Source of the DNA: Nocardia sp. alder85J
GTDB lineage: Bacteria > Actinomycetota > Actinomycetes > Mycobacteriales > Mycobacteriaceae
DNA length: 64,000 bases
NCBI RefSeq assembly: GCF_020176955.2
Contig: NZ_JAIUCZ020000003.1
Location: 310,001-374,000 of the forward strand
Direction of reading: 5' to 3'
Below the pieces are notes generated by a model. It was not told the DNA's origin and made no database searches. It saw only the letters and a program-made list of their open reading frames with translations. This document shows, piece after piece, positions 37,345 through 48,000 of this stretch. Within the stretch, counting starts at the first letter, position 1. Every line of letters begins with the position of its first letter. Made by a program: the position numbers and the translations under genes.

Positions 37345-38994
37345 ATGCGAAAGATCCCCGCGGACCTGGCCGAACGGTATGTGGCAGCGGGCTGGTGGAC
37401 CGACGACACGCTCGGTGACCTGCTCGGCCGCGGCCTGGCCGCCGCCCCGGACACCGAATTCCACGTGCACTCCGAGGTGCGGCCGTGGTCGGGGACCTTC
37501 GGCGAGATCGAGCAGCTGGCCCGGCGGCTGGCCGCCGGGCTGCGCGAACGGGGCGTGCAGCCCGGTGACGTGATCGCGTTGCAGCTGCCCAACTGGGCGG
37601 AGGCGGCGGTCGGGTTCTGGGCGGCGGCGCTGCTGGGGGCGGTGGTGGTTCCCATCGTGCACATCTACGGGTGCAAGGAGGTCGAGTTCATCCTGCGTAC
37701 CGTGCGGGCTCGGGTCTTCCTCACCGCCGAGAGCTTCGGGCCGCTGCGCTACCGGCCCGAGGTGTCGGCGCAGGTGCCGGTGGTCGGCGTGGTCGGCCGC
37801 GACTTCGACGAGCTGCTGGCCGCCGAGCCGATGACCGGGATCGCCGCCGCCGACCCGGACACACCGGCGCTGATCGCCTTCACCTCCGGAACCACCCGCG
37901 ATCCGAAGGGCGTGGTGCACAGCCATCGCACCCTCGGCTTCGAGATCCGCCAGCTCGGCGCGCACAATCCGCCCTATTCGGGGCCCGCGCTGACCGCCGC
38001 GCCCGTCGGGCATTTCATCGGCATGCTGGGCGGGTTGCTGTTGCCGGTACTGGACGGCACTCCGGTCCATCTCATGGACGTCTGGAATCCGCAGCGGGTG
38101 CTGGCGCTGATGAGCAGCCACGGCGTCGCGATCAAGGGCGGGGTGCCGTACTACATCACCAGCCTGCTCGACCATGCCGACTTCCGGGACGAACATCTCT
38201 CGTACATCAGGTATCTCGGCTTCGGCGGGGCGCCGGTGCCGTCGGCGGTCACCACCCGGCTCACCGAGCTGGGCATCACGGTGTTCCGCTCGTACGGCAG
38301 CACCGAACATCCCTCGGTGACCGGCTCGCACTACACCGCGGCGGTGGCCAAGCGGCTGGCGACCGACGGCGCGGCGCTGCCGGGGGTGGAGGTGCGGCTG
38401 GCCGAGGACGGCGAAATCATCACGCGCGGACCGGAACTGTGCCTCGGCTACACCGACGACGCTCTCACCGCGCGCGCCTTCGACGACGACGGCTGGTACC
38501 ACACCGGCGATATCGGCGTGTTCGACGCCGACGGCTACCTCACCATCACCGACCGCAAATCCGATCTGATCATCCGGGGTGGCGAGAACATCGGCGCGCT
38601 GGAGGTGGAGGAGGCGCTGCTCGGCATGTCCGGCGTCGCCGAGGCCGCCGTGGTGGCGGCACCGGATGCCCGGCTGGGTGAGCACGCGGCCGCGGTGCTG
38701 CGGCTGCGCGTCGGCGCGGCGACGCCGACGCTCGACGATCTGCGCGCCCATCTGGCGGAAGTCGGCCTGGCCAAACAGAAGTGGCCGGAGGAGGTACACG
38801 TCGTGGACGACTTCCCCCGTACCCCCAGCGGCAAGGTGCAGCGGTTCCGGCTGCGCCGGGCCGTCGCCGACGGGACCCTCGGCGCCACCGACCCGGAACC
38901 CACTGCCGCAGCGGTGAACAGCCCTTCCCCGGGCACCAACGATGCTGCCACGGTGGCGAACAGCACCGAGACCGGCGCGAACGACCCGGCGTAG
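37345..38994 (+). CDS. acyl-CoA ligase/AMP-binding enzyme
   Basis: A 549-residue ANL-superfamily ligase that activates a carboxylic acid as acyl-AMP and then acyl-CoA. Motifs present are FTSGTTRDPKGVVHSH (phosphate loop), YGSTEHPSVTG, DGWYHTGDIG, DRKSDLIIRGGENI (hinge) and PRTPSGKVQRF with the catalytic Lys near the end. A low-complexity Asn/Thr-rich tail of about 35 residues follows. The ATG at 37345 follows CGGAG. It converges with an aldehyde dehydrogenase gene across a strong terminator. The acid substrate is unknown. Confidence 0.92.
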   Translation: MRKIPADLAERYVAAGWWTDDTLGDLLGRGLAAAPDTEFHVHSEVRPWSGTFGEIEQLARRLAAGLRERGVQPGDVIALQLPNWAEAAVGFWAAALLGAVVVPIVHIYGCKEVEFILRTVRARVFLTAESFGPLRYRPEVSAQVPVVGVVGRDFDELLAAEPMTGIAAADPDTPALIAFTSGTTRDPKGVVHSHRTLGFEIRQLGAHNPPYSGPALTAAPVGHFIGMLGGLLLPVLDGTPVHLMDVWNPQRVLALMSSHGVAIKGGVPYYITSLLDHADFRDEHLSYIRYLGFGGAPVPSAVTTRLTELGITVFRSYGSTEHPSVTGSHYTAAVAKRLATDGAALPGVEVRLAEDGEIITRGPELCLGYTDDALTARAFDDDGWYHTGDIGVFDADGYLTITDRKSDLIIRGGENIGALEVEEALLGMSGVAEAAVVAAPDARLGEHAAAVLRLRVGAATPTLDDLRAHLAEVGLAKQKWPEEVHVVDDFPRTPSGKVQRFRLRRAVADGTLGATDPEPTAAAVNSPSPGTNDAATVANSTETGANDPA

Positions 38995-39058
38995 CGGCGA
39001 AGGGCATCGTCGCCGGCGCGAACAGTGCTGCGGTCGCGCCGAATTCGGTACGGAAACG

Positions 39059-39097
39059 AACGATGCGGCCCGATCTGGCAGATCGGGCCGCATCGTT
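39059..39097. terminator. bidirectional terminator, 18-bp stem
   Basis: A perfect 18-bp inverted repeat (39059-39076 and 39080-39097) with a 3-base loop lies between the convergent ligase and aldehyde dehydrogenase genes. A/T-rich ends on each arm suit both directions. Confidence 0.88.
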
Positions 39098-39162
39098 TCG
39101 GTGGAAGTCCGTGCCCGCGCGTCAACGCGTCCGGGCACCCTCCCTACTCACGAATTCCGCTC

Positions 39163-40617
39163 TCAGGCAACGGGCTTCGCGAGCGTCTTGACCTGGAGGA
39201 ATTCCTCCAGGCCCTCCGGGCCCATCTCCCGGCCCAGGCCGGACTGCTTGTAGCCGCCGAACGGCACGTCCGGGGCGAAGTACATGCCGCCGTTGACGCT
39301 GAGGGTGCCGGTGCGGATCTTGCGGGCGATCGCGAGCGCGCGCTCCTCGTTGCCGAACACCGCGCCGGACAGGCCGTAGGCGGAGTTGTTGGCGATACGG
39401 ACCGCGTCGTCGTCGTCCTCGAAGGTGAGGACCACCAGCACGGGGCCGAACACCTCCTCCTGCGCGATCTCGGAGTCGGGATCGACGTTGGTCAGCAGGG
39501 TCGGGGTGTAGAAGAAGCCGGGATCGACCTTCTCACCGCCGCACACCAGCTTGGCGCCGGCCGCGACCGCGCGATCCACCATGCCCGCGACCTTGTCCCG
39601 CTGCCGCGCGCTGACCAGCGGGCCCATGTACTTGGTGGGATCCTCGGGATCGCCGACGCTGACGTTGCCCAGCATCGCCGCGATCTTGTCCACGATCTCG
39701 TCGTGCTTGCTGCTCGGCACCAGGATGCGGGTGGTGATGGCACAGCCCTGACCGGCGTGGCTGCATCCGGCGAAGGCCGCGATCATCGCGACCATGTCGA
39801 AATCGGCGTCCTCGAGGACCACCGCGGCGGACTTGCCGCCGAGCTCCAGGAAGACCCGCTTCAGGGTGCCGCTGGCGGCGGCCATGATCTTCTTGCCGAC
39901 CGGGGTGGACCCGGTGAAGGTGACCATGTCGACATCCGGATGCGTGGTCATCAGCTCGCCGACCTCGACGCTGGTCGAGGACAGCACGTTCACCACGCCC
40001 GCCGGGATGTCGGTGTGCTCGGCGATCAGCTCGGCGATGCCGAGGGTGATCAGCGGGGTGTCCGGGGCGGCCTTCAGCACCACGGTGCAGCCGGCGGCCA
40101 GCGCGGGGGCCAGTTTCGCCAGCGCCAGCTGGGTCGGGTAGTTGTAGGCGATGATCGCCGCGACCACACCGGCGGCTTCCTTCTCCACCCAGCGCAGATG
40201 GTTGGTGCCGCGCACGTCGACCGTGCCGCGATCCTCGCTGAACGAGTAGCCGGGCAGCAGATCGGCGTAGTAGCGCACGATCTCGATCGGCGTCTCCAGC
40301 TGCGGGCCGGAGGTGGACATCCGGGTGGCACCCACGTCGCCGACCGTCAGGTCACGCAGCGCCTCCACGTTGTCGGACAGGGCGCGGTGCAGCTGATCGA
40401 GGCAGCGAGCGCGCAGCTCGACGTTCGTGGCCCAGTCGGTGGTGTCGAACGCCTTGCGCGCGGCGGCGATCGCCGCCTCCGCTTCGGCGAGCCCGGCGTC
40501 CGGGGCGTAGCCGTAGATCTCGCCGGTAGCCGGGTTGATCGATGGGTACGACTGCTGCGCGTCGACCAGCTGGCCGTCGATGAGCAGCCGCTTCGTGACG
40601 CCCGTTGTCGCTGGCAT
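39163..40617 (-). CDS. aldehyde dehydrogenase
   Basis: A 484-residue NAD(P)-dependent aldehyde dehydrogenase. The residues FTGSTPVGKKIM (cofactor loop), LELGGKSAAVV (catalytic Glu) and the catalytic Cys in GQGCAITTR are visible, followed by EEVFGPVL. The ATG at 40617 is preceded by GAGGAGA. Upstream on the same strand is the Rieske/amidohydrolase group with a terminator between, so it is probably a separate unit. It may oxidise an aldehyde from aromatic or aliphatic breakdown. Confidence 0.93.
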   Translation of the reverse strand: MPATTGVTKRLLIDGQLVDAQQSYPSINPATGEIYGYAPDAGLAEAEAAIAAARKAFDTTDWATNVELRARCLDQLHRALSDNVEALRDLTVGDVGATRMSTSGPQLETPIEIVRYYADLLPGYSFSEDRGTVDVRGTNHLRWVEKEAAGVVAAIIAYNYPTQLALAKLAPALAAGCTVVLKAAPDTPLITLGIAELIAEHTDIPAGVVNVLSSTSVEVGELMTTHPDVDMVTFTGSTPVGKKIMAAASGTLKRVFLELGGKSAAVVLEDADFDMVAMIAAFAGCSHAGQGCAITTRILVPSSKHDEIVDKIAAMLGNVSVGDPEDPTKYMGPLVSARQRDKVAGMVDRAVAAGAKLVCGGEKVDPGFFYTPTLLTNVDPDSEIAQEEVFGPVLVVLTFEDDDDAVRIANNSAYGLSGAVFGNEERALAIARKIRTGTLSVNGGMYFAPDVPFGGYKQSGLGREMGPEGLEEFLQVKTLAKPVA

Positions 40618-40752
40618 CCCGTCTCCTCGATGAGTTGGAAGATCAATTTCGAGACATGAAAACTTCATTCTCGTATTCCGAGAATCCTACATTCGCGGGG
40701 TCTGCGCCACCCCCGATTTCGCGCAGATCCCTCGGCTGTCGCACCAACGAAA

Positions 40753-40787
40753 AAACACCGTGCCCGGAGCACCCGGGCACGGTGTTT
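40753..40787 (-). terminator. rho-independent terminator after the Rieske gene
   Basis: A 15-bp stem (AAACACCGTGCCCGG / CCGGGCACGGTGTTT) with a 5-base loop, followed on the minus strand by a run of T. It ends the Rieske/amidohydrolase operon. Confidence 0.9.
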
Positions 40788-40837
40788 CCACTCGCTTGCG
40801 CGGGGCCGGCGCGCGGTCGCTGCCGCGCGCCCGCCGA

Positions 40838-41254
40838 TCAGGCGGTGACCAGGACCTCGTCGTCGACGACCCGGACCGGATAGGTGCGGATGCTCCACTC
40901 CGGTTTCACCGCGGTGGTGCCGGTGGCCAGTTCGAAACCCCACTGGTGCCACGGGCAGTAGATGTATTCCTGGTCCCGCACCTCGACGGCGTCGCCGGGG
41001 GCGGTCTCGTCCACCACCGTCCGGCCGCGGGCGCGGCCGGAGCACAGCGGACCACCCTCGTGCGGGCAGTAGTTGGCGATGGCGTAGAAGGTGCCGTTGA
41101 CGTTGTAGACACCGACGCCGTGCCGGCCGATCGGCACGAGTTTGTGCGTGCCGGGCGGAATGTCGTCCACCTTGGCCACCACGTGCTCCCGGCCCTGCGC
41201 GAGGCGAGGCTGCGCTGCCTTGTCGCGCACTGATTCCTCGGCCAAACCGGTCAC
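40838..41254 (-). CDS. Rieske [2Fe-2S] ferredoxin-like protein
   Basis: A 138-residue single-domain Rieske protein. The cluster ligands are in CPHEGGPLC and CPWHQWGFE, i.e. Cys-x-His twice over. It probably passes electrons to an oxygenase, although none lies in the window. The GTG at 41252-41254 overlaps the amidohydrolase stop (GTGA), so the genes are coupled. An oxygenase partner must be elsewhere, or the Rieske protein serves the amidohydrolase substrate pathway in another way. Confidence 0.9.
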   Translation of the reverse strand: MTGLAEESVRDKAAQPRLAQGREHVVAKVDDIPPGTHKLVPIGRHGVGVYNVNGTFYAIANYCPHEGGPLCSGRARGRTVVDETAPGDAVEVRDQEYIYCPWHQWGFELATGTTAVKPEWSIRTYPVRVVDDEVLVTA

Positions 41255-42393
41255 CAGACCTTGGTCTGTTCCGGCAGCGCCGGGACCGACTCGGGCAGAT
41301 GGTAGGTGTCGATCCCGTTGCGGAACATGATCGCCTCGCGCGCGTGCTGCGGCAGATGCTTCACCAGCCAGCGCGGATCGTCGTAGGTCCAGTGCGGGTA
41401 GTCCGAGGAGAACAGCAGGATCTTCTCGCAGTCCATCCACTCGAACGCGCGGGTCAACTCGGTCTTGTCGTCCGGGTAGTCCAGCGGCTGGGTGGTGAAC
41501 TTGATGTGCTCCTTGACGTACTCCGACGGCTTGCGCTTGATGTCCATCCAGGACTTGCGGGCCTCGTAGATCGCGTCCATCCGCCACATCAGCGGCAGGA
41601 TCCAGGTGAAGGCGTGCTCCACCAGCACGATTCGCAGCTCCGGGAAGCGGTCGAAGGTGCCGTCGAAGATCAGGCTCATCACCTGGTTGTTCGCCAGCAG
41701 CGAGTAGCTGACCATGAAATCGTGGTTGTAGCTGGGGATTCCGACCGGCGGGATCGGCAGCGTCTCGTAGAAGCCACGGGACAGGTGGCAGGCCACCGGC
41801 ATCTCGTGCTTCACCGCGGCGGCCCAGATCGGGTCGTACTGCGGGTCACCCCAGGCCGGGCGCGGCTCGGCCTTGATCAGGATCTGCGACATGTACGGGT
41901 GCCCGGCCCACTTGTCGATCTCGCGGATCGCGCCCGGGATGTCCTCGGTCGCAGCGCAGATCGAGCCCCGCCAGCGCTGGTGCCAGTTGTTGTGGCTGTC
42001 GAGCCAGTGATTGGCCAGCCAGGTGTTGTGCGCGGCGGAGATCGCCTGCGACCACTCCGGCAGCCGTTCGGCCTTGAAACCGGGCTCCAGGATGCCGATG
42101 TCGGAGCCGCCCTCGATGATCGCCTGCTGGAAGGCCAGATCCGGGTCGCTGCCCGGGAATCCGCCCTCCTCGGTGAAGGAGTCGACCCGCATCGCGAAGG
42201 CGTGGTTGAAATCCGGTGCGTCGTAATAGATCGTGCTACCGACCTTGTGCGACAGGATCTTGCTCCGGTAGGGCTCGGGGATGTACTCCGCGACCATCCC
42301 GGGTTGCGGCACCGGGTGGATGTCCGAGTCCACCACCCGGATCGGCACCAGATCGGTGCTCGGCACCCGGGACCGGGTAATTGCCTGCGTCAT
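41251..42393 (-). CDS. amidohydrolase_2 family protein (decarboxylase-like)
   Basis: A 380-residue TIM-barrel metal-dependent hydrolase of the amidohydrolase_2 family, which includes ACMSD and gamma-resorcylate decarboxylases. Motifs: VDSDIHPVP at the N-terminus (modified D-x-H), PVACHLS with a metal His, VLVEHAFTWILP, and LFSSDYPHW near the end with the catalytic Asp. No signal peptide. It forms an operon with the Rieske gene and follows a second, related gene. Such proteins act in aromatic or heterocycle degradation. Confidence 0.85.
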   Translation of the reverse strand: MTQAITRSRVPSTDLVPIRVVDSDIHPVPQPGMVAEYIPEPYRSKILSHKVGSTIYYDAPDFNHAFAMRVDSFTEEGGFPGSDPDLAFQQAIIEGGSDIGILEPGFKAERLPEWSQAISAAHNTWLANHWLDSHNNWHQRWRGSICAATEDIPGAIREIDKWAGHPYMSQILIKAEPRPAWGDPQYDPIWAAAVKHEMPVACHLSRGFYETLPIPPVGIPSYNHDFMVSYSLLANNQVMSLIFDGTFDRFPELRIVLVEHAFTWILPLMWRMDAIYEARKSWMDIKRKPSEYVKEHIKFTTQPLDYPDDKTELTRAFEWMDCEKILLFSSDYPHWTYDDPRWLVKHLPQHAREAIMFRNGIDTYHLPESVPALPEQTKVW

Positions 42394-42442
42394 GATTGCC
42401 TCCCACTGTCTTTCGGCCCGTGCTGCCGGAAAACGTGTCCGT

Positions 42443-43609
42443 TCACCGCGCGCCCGCGGTGGTGATGGTGTCGACGTCGATGCCGTAGAGCCCGGCGGCG
42501 TTGCGCCACAACAACTTCTCGCGTTGCACGCCGGACAGCGCCGCCGGCACCCGCGTCACATCGTCGAGCTGCCAGTGCGGGTAGCTCGACCCGAACATGA
42601 CCATGTTCTCCTTGCCGGTGAAACCGAACCAGTCCCCGGCGAAGTCGACGTCGCCCGGCCCGTCCAGGCCGCCCTGCACGAAGTAGACGTGCTCGGGCAG
42701 ATAGGCGCTGGGCATCTGCGGCGCCCACGGCGTCTGCTCCAGATGCGGCCGGCCGAAGGTGTCCATGCGCCACATGAACGGCGTCAGCATGTCCGCCGCG
42801 CCGTCGGCCCACACCCACCGCAGCCGCGGGAAGCGCTCGAAGACGCCCTCCGCGATCATGTTCATCAGGTGATAGACGTAGTTCAGCGCCATGAAACCCG
42901 CGTACTGCTCGTAGGTGCGCGGATGGCCGGACGGGGTCGGCGGATTCTCCACGCCGCTACCGGTTTCGATGTGCACCGCCACCGGCAGGCCCGCCTCCTC
43001 GGCGGCCTCCCACAGCGGCCAGAACTGCGGCTTGCCGTACAACTCACGCGACTGCATCGGAATCCCGACCTGCACGATCTGCGGATTGCCCTGCCAGCGG
43101 CGGATCTCGCGGACCGCACCGGAGATGTCGTCCGGGCAGACCCGGATTGTGCCCCGGAAGCGATCGGCGTAGCGGCCGGACTCCAGCCAGCGCGACACCA
43201 TCATCTCGTTGTGCGCCGCGAGGATCGCGGAGGTGAGATGCCGGTCGGGCAGGATGCCGCGGGTCATCGGATGCAGCACCGCCACATCCACACCACGCTC
43301 CACGAACAGGTGTTCACCCACTACTTCCGGCTCCGAGCCCGGGTATTCACCGTTCGGGCCCTCGGTGCCCGGCGCGTACTCGCCACCCGGCGCGCCGTAC
43401 CAGTCCATCTCCACGTCCGGGATGCCCCGGGACTTGTAGGGCTCCCGCAGGAAGCTCCGGAAGTCCCGGTTCGATCGGAAGAAGATGTGCACACTCGCAT
43501 CGATCAACGGAATGCGGGTGCCGTCAGGCAGATCCAGCAATTGCAGCTCCCACTCGCGGTCGTCCGGATCACCGACACGCCTGCACGACACACAGGCATA
43601 CTCTTGCAA
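42443..43609 (-). CDS. amidohydrolase_2 family protein (second copy)
   Basis: A 388-residue homologue of the next gene, sharing LIDASVHIFF, PVAVHIETG, LRWVWADGAADMLTPFMWRMD and FGSSYPHWQLDD. Compared with its neighbour, the final Asp motif reads GSSYPHW instead of SSDYPHW, so the usual catalytic Asp is replaced by Ser. The first histidine motif is also unusual. The two proteins may form a hetero-oligomer in which one subunit is non-catalytic. A short N-terminal Cys pair (CVSC) is present. It is first of the three-gene unit with its own promoter. Confidence 0.82.
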   Translation of the reverse strand: MQEYACVSCRRVGDPDDREWELQLLDLPDGTRIPLIDASVHIFFRSNRDFRSFLREPYKSRGIPDVEMDWYGAPGGEYAPGTEGPNGEYPGSEPEVVGEHLFVERGVDVAVLHPMTRGILPDRHLTSAILAAHNEMMVSRWLESGRYADRFRGTIRVCPDDISGAVREIRRWQGNPQIVQVGIPMQSRELYGKPQFWPLWEAAEEAGLPVAVHIETGSGVENPPTPSGHPRTYEQYAGFMALNYVYHLMNMIAEGVFERFPRLRWVWADGAADMLTPFMWRMDTFGRPHLEQTPWAPQMPSAYLPEHVYFVQGGLDGPGDVDFAGDWFGFTGKENMVMFGSSYPHWQLDDVTRVPAALSGVQREKLLWRNAAGLYGIDVDTITTAGAR

Positions 43610-44150
43610 TCCTTACACTGATAACGATACTTCCGGATTTGGAGAATGGCAATACCGTAGTGAGTCTCCGCTTACGCCGCGGTGGGTTCCGGCACCGCCT
43701 CGGCAACGGGAGTCGGCGCGGCCTCGGCCGGGCGCTCACCTGCGCTCCGACGGCCGGTATCGAGGACGGATACCCGTCCTTCTCCTCTACTATGCGCGCA
43801 CCGCGCGGATAGCGCGCGGCCGTTCCGGGATCCGGCAGCGCGGCGGGGACCCCTCACGTCCACGCCGCGGCGCCGCATCCCACCTCGCCGTGGCGGGCAG
43901 TGGTCCTGATCCCAGTTGTTGAGACTGGAAATCATTGTCGACAAGGTAGCAGCCGGGAGGTGCGTGCCCCGCACCCACCCTGCGCACTCATCCCGCGCGT
44001 CCCGCGCACACCCGTCCCGCGCGGCGTGAGCCTGGCGGACCACACCGCGCGCGGCATCCCGCCTCACCCCCGCACCCACCCGTGCACACCTCGGCGCGCG
44101 ACGCCGATTCACAAGGGGCCGAGGCAGGTTCGCGCCCAGAGCGGATCGAT
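43610..44150. other. intergenic region, promoter of amidohydrolase operon, no clear gene
   Basis: This 541-bp stretch contains an A/T-richer segment (43620-43650) that likely holds the leftward promoter, and a short inverted repeat GGACGG-GTAT-CCGTCC near 43766. The frames that stay open (for example a Pro/Arg-rich one across 43682-43909) look like GC-bias artefacts. Confidence 0.55.
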
Positions 44151-44435
44151 TCAGTCGGCGGCGCGGTGCTTCTCGACCCAGGCGTCGGCGAGTGCCTTGG
44201 CCTCGCCGACGTCGCGCGCGGAGGACTCGCGCAGCATGGTCCCGTCCGGGCGGGCGACGCGCCACGCGCAGGTGGTGCCGGCCGTCGCCGTCACCCGTGC
44301 CAGGTGTTCGCCGTAATCTTTTGCCAGACAGGGTGATTCGGGCGAACCGGCGATTTCCCAGCCGTCGGCGGCATCCTCCGGGCCGATCGGCGCCACCGGC
44401 CGCCTGCCCTCCCCCGCCTCCGTACCGCCGTTCAC
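44151..44435 (-). CDS. small hypothetical protein, 94 aa
   Basis: A 94-residue soluble protein, unrecognised. The GTG at 44433-44435 has GGAGGGGG just upstream. The sequence contains GWEIAGSPESPCLAKDYGEHLARV and CAWRVARPDGTMLRE, and ends in an amphipathic helix (AKALADAWVEKHRAAD). The alternating hydrophobic pattern suggests a small alpha/beta fold. Two Cys are present. It is isolated, with no operon partner visible. Confidence 0.6.
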   Translation of the reverse strand: MNGGTEAGEGRRPVAPIGPEDAADGWEIAGSPESPCLAKDYGEHLARVTATAGTTCAWRVARPDGTMLRESSARDVGEAKALADAWVEKHRAAD

Positions 44436-45049
44436 CGCACACCCCCTCCACGGCCCGCCGGGACCCGTTCGATTGCCTGTGCCTTGCATTGTGCCGCAAC
44501 GTGTTTCCGATGTATATCGGTCATCGCACTTCCGCCACCACACCGGCGCCGGTGCGTCCTCTTCGCGACATCCGGCCGTGACGCCCGAACCGTCGGACCG
44601 TCACGCCCCACCGTCCACCGTCGCAATCCGCGCGCCACCGGGCACGGGTGACGGCGATCGGTTCGTGATGGGCGAATTGTCCGGCGAAAAACCTGGGACC
44701 TGCACTTATGGCCGAACGTAGGTATCATTGCGGTAACGGTGATGCCGAGGACACACTATCCCGGCGGTCCGATCGCGGCTGCGACGCGACCGGGTACCGA
44801 TCGCGTGTCGCCGTACCGCGAATGTGCCGACCGGTCTCAGCCAGGGGCCTGGGTGCCGACGTCTGGCAACCCCCGAATTTCACGGGCGGGAGTCCGAGCG
44901 TCCGCTGTGAGGCCGGTGTGAGCACTCGGCTTACTCACAGACTTCTCCCATGTACCCACCAGCCGGTGATCGTAACTTCGCTGGCAGGGATGGCGATACA
45001 GCCCACATAGGCGATTGTGCCGATTGAGACTAGGAAAGGCAGTTCCACC
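44436..45049. other. long leader region of the giant repeat protein gene
   Basis: A 614-bp non-coding stretch upstream of the giant protein gene. It includes a lower-GC, Gly/Thr-poor segment around 44710-44760 and an RBS-like AGGAAAGG at 45032-45039. TCGCCGTACCG at 44808-44818 is shared with the leader of the 52203 gene. No ORF is convincing. It probably holds the promoter and a long 5' untranslated region. Confidence 0.55.
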
Positions 45050-48000
45050 ATGGCCCTCGGCAACAACCTCGGGGAAGAAACGGTCTTCGGACTCGGCAAC
45101 AGCCCGGCAACCGACACGACCGACGACATTCACGCCGCCGCGACCCCCCACCTCGGCGCCGAGGCGGCCTCCGCCCTCGGGTCGGGCACCGGGCTCCTGG
45201 TCGGCAATGTGGACACCGTGGACGCCCAGTCCGGCGCGGGTGTCGTACCCACCGCCGACGGCCTGAGCTTCCAGGCCGGCGAGCAGGTCAGCGCCGTGGA
45301 CGCGCACGGCTTCGCCGCCGGGGTCGCCACGCCGCTGGGCAGCGCGTACGCCAACGGGGAGCAGAGCCACATCCTGGATCAGCAGAGCCACATCGGCGTC
45401 ACCCCGGGCCTCACCGCCACCACCTTCGACGCCGGCCAGTCCACCTACGTCGCCGACCACAGCGCGGCCGCCGAGGGCCTGTCCACCCCGTTCGGCTCGG
45501 CCTACGACGCGAGCGAGGCGAACCACGTCGACGCCGAGTCCAGCCATGTGAGCAGCACCACCGGCCTGTTCGGCTCCGAGTTCGACGCCGGGAACTCCAC
45601 CCACGTCTACGACGAGACCGCGCACGCGGCCGGCGTCTCGACCCCGTTCGGCAGCGCCTTCACCAGCACCGAGGCCGACCACGAGGCCGATCACAGCGCC
45701 GACGTGCACACCGCCGTCTCCCCGTTCGGCACCGAGTTCGAGGCCGACCGCAGCGACCACGTCGCCGACCACAGCTCCGCCGCCTCCGGATACGTCACCC
45801 CGTGGGGCAGCGCGTTCGATTCCGACGAGCAGACCCACGTCGCCGGCGACAGCGTGCACGTGGCCGGCGAGGTCACCCCCTTCGGCTCCGAGTTCGACGG
45901 CACGCAGTCCGCCTACTCCGAGGACGACAGCCGCCACGTCAGCACCGGCAACGGCCTGTTCGGCGGGTACACCGACGTCGACGACCGCCACAGCGAGGCC
46001 GACCAGCAGCACAGCGCGCATTCGGTCAACGGCGTGTTCGGCTCGGCCTACCAGTCCTCCGACATCGGCCACTCCGAATCCGACGATCTGCGCATCGCGG
46101 ACCAGCACGGCCTGTTCGGCGGCTCCGAGTCGATCGACGCCGGACATCACGAAGCCGATGCGTACCACGGCGTGACCGCGGTGAGCACCCCCTTCGCCGC
46201 CGCCTCGGAGACCGTCGACCGCGTGCACGGCGAGGACGACACCTTCCACGAGGACCACGGCGCCGGCCTGTTCGGCAGTTACAACGACGTCGACGCCGCG
46301 CACAGCGAGTACGACGACCAGCACGTCACCCACGTGGTGAACACGCCGCTGGCCGCCGGGTACGAGTCGGTCGACCAGTCGCACACCGAATCCGACACCT
46401 TCCAGGAGAGCGAGCGGGCCGGCTGGCTCGGCAGCTCACAGACCATCGACGCCGGGCACCACGAGGCCGACGGCTACCACGCCGTCGACATCGTCAACAC
46501 CCCGTTCGGCTCGGCCGAGGACACCGCCGACCGCGTCCACGTCGAGAACGACACCCTGCACCAGGACAGCGGCGCCGGCCTGTTCGGCAGCTACAACGAC
46601 GTCGACGCCGCGCACAGCGAATTCGACGAGCAGCAGCAGAGCCACATCGTGAACACCCCGTTCGGCGGGTCGTACCAGGCGGTGGACCAGGTGCACGCCG
46701 AATCCGACACCTTCCAGGAGAGCGAGCGGGCCGGCTGGCTCGGCAGCTCACAGACCATCGACGCCGGACATCACGAGGTCGACGGCTACCACGCCGCCGA
46801 CGTCACCAGCACCCCCTTCGGCTCCGCCGGCTCCACCGCGGACGCCGTCCACGTCGAGAACGACAGCCTGCACGTCGACCGCGGGGCGGGCCTGTTCGGC
46901 AGCCACGAGACCGTCGACGCCGCGCACAGCGAATTCGACGACCAGCAGCAGAGCCACTTCGTCAGCACCCCGTTCGGCGGGGCCTACGAGGCGATGGACC
47001 AGTCGCACGCGGAGTCCGACACCCTGCACGAGTCGACCGAGACCGGCCTGTTCGGCATCGGCCACCAGACCATCGACGCGTCGCACGACGAGGCCGACGG
47101 CTACCACTCCGTGCAGGCCGTCAGCACCCCGTTCGGGTCGGCCTCGCACACCGTGGACGACACCCACGCCGAGTCGGACGCGCTGCACGTCGACGACAGC
47201 ACCGGGCCGTTCGGCTCGCACTACGAGACCGTCGACGCGAGCCACTCCGAGTTCGACGAGCACCAGGTCACCAATGCGGTGAACACCCCCTACGGCTCGG
47301 CCTACCAGAGCGTCGACGAAACCCACGCCGAGACCGACACCGTGCACGAGACCGACGGCTCGCTGGGCACCTTCGGCCCGAGCTTCCAGACGGTCGACGA
47401 GCACCGGGTGTCCGAGGACAGCGTGAAGGTCTCCGGCGGCACCTCCTCCGGATTCGGCGGCAACGGCGGCTCGCTCACCGCGACCCAGACCGAGACCGAC
47501 GACATCCACTCGGTCAGCGGCTCGCTGATCCCGGGCGGCCCCGGCTTCTCGGCCACCATCGAGACCAGCGTGGTGCAGGACAGCGTGGCGGCCAACGGCG
47601 GCCCCGGCATCCCGGTCGGCGGTTCGGCGGGTGTCGAGGTCGGCGTCAACATCGGCGGCGCCAACTTCGAATTCGGCGTCAACGTGGGCGGCGGGCTCGG
47701 CACCGGCCTGGGCGGCGAGCACGGCGGCTTCGGCGGTCAGGAGGGCCTCGGCCTCGGCAACACCGTCTCGCACAACGGCCCCGGCTTCGGCGACCAGAAC
47801 CACGGCGGCTTCGGCCAGACCGGCGCCGGGGGCGGCTTCGGCCAGGACCACGGCGGACCGGGCCAGGGCGGCTTCGGCCAGACCGGCTTCGGCGGCCAGG
47901 ATCACAACGGCTTCGGCGGGCAGAACCACGGCGGCTTCGGCGATCAAGGCCACAACGGCCCCGGCTTCGGTCAGACCGGCTTCGGCGGCCAGAACCACGG

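Noticed and set aside
44808..45049. A riboswitch (ydaO/c-di-AMP type) in the leader of the giant gene
   Set aside because: Conserved core motifs could not be matched by eye. Only a covariance-model search would decide.
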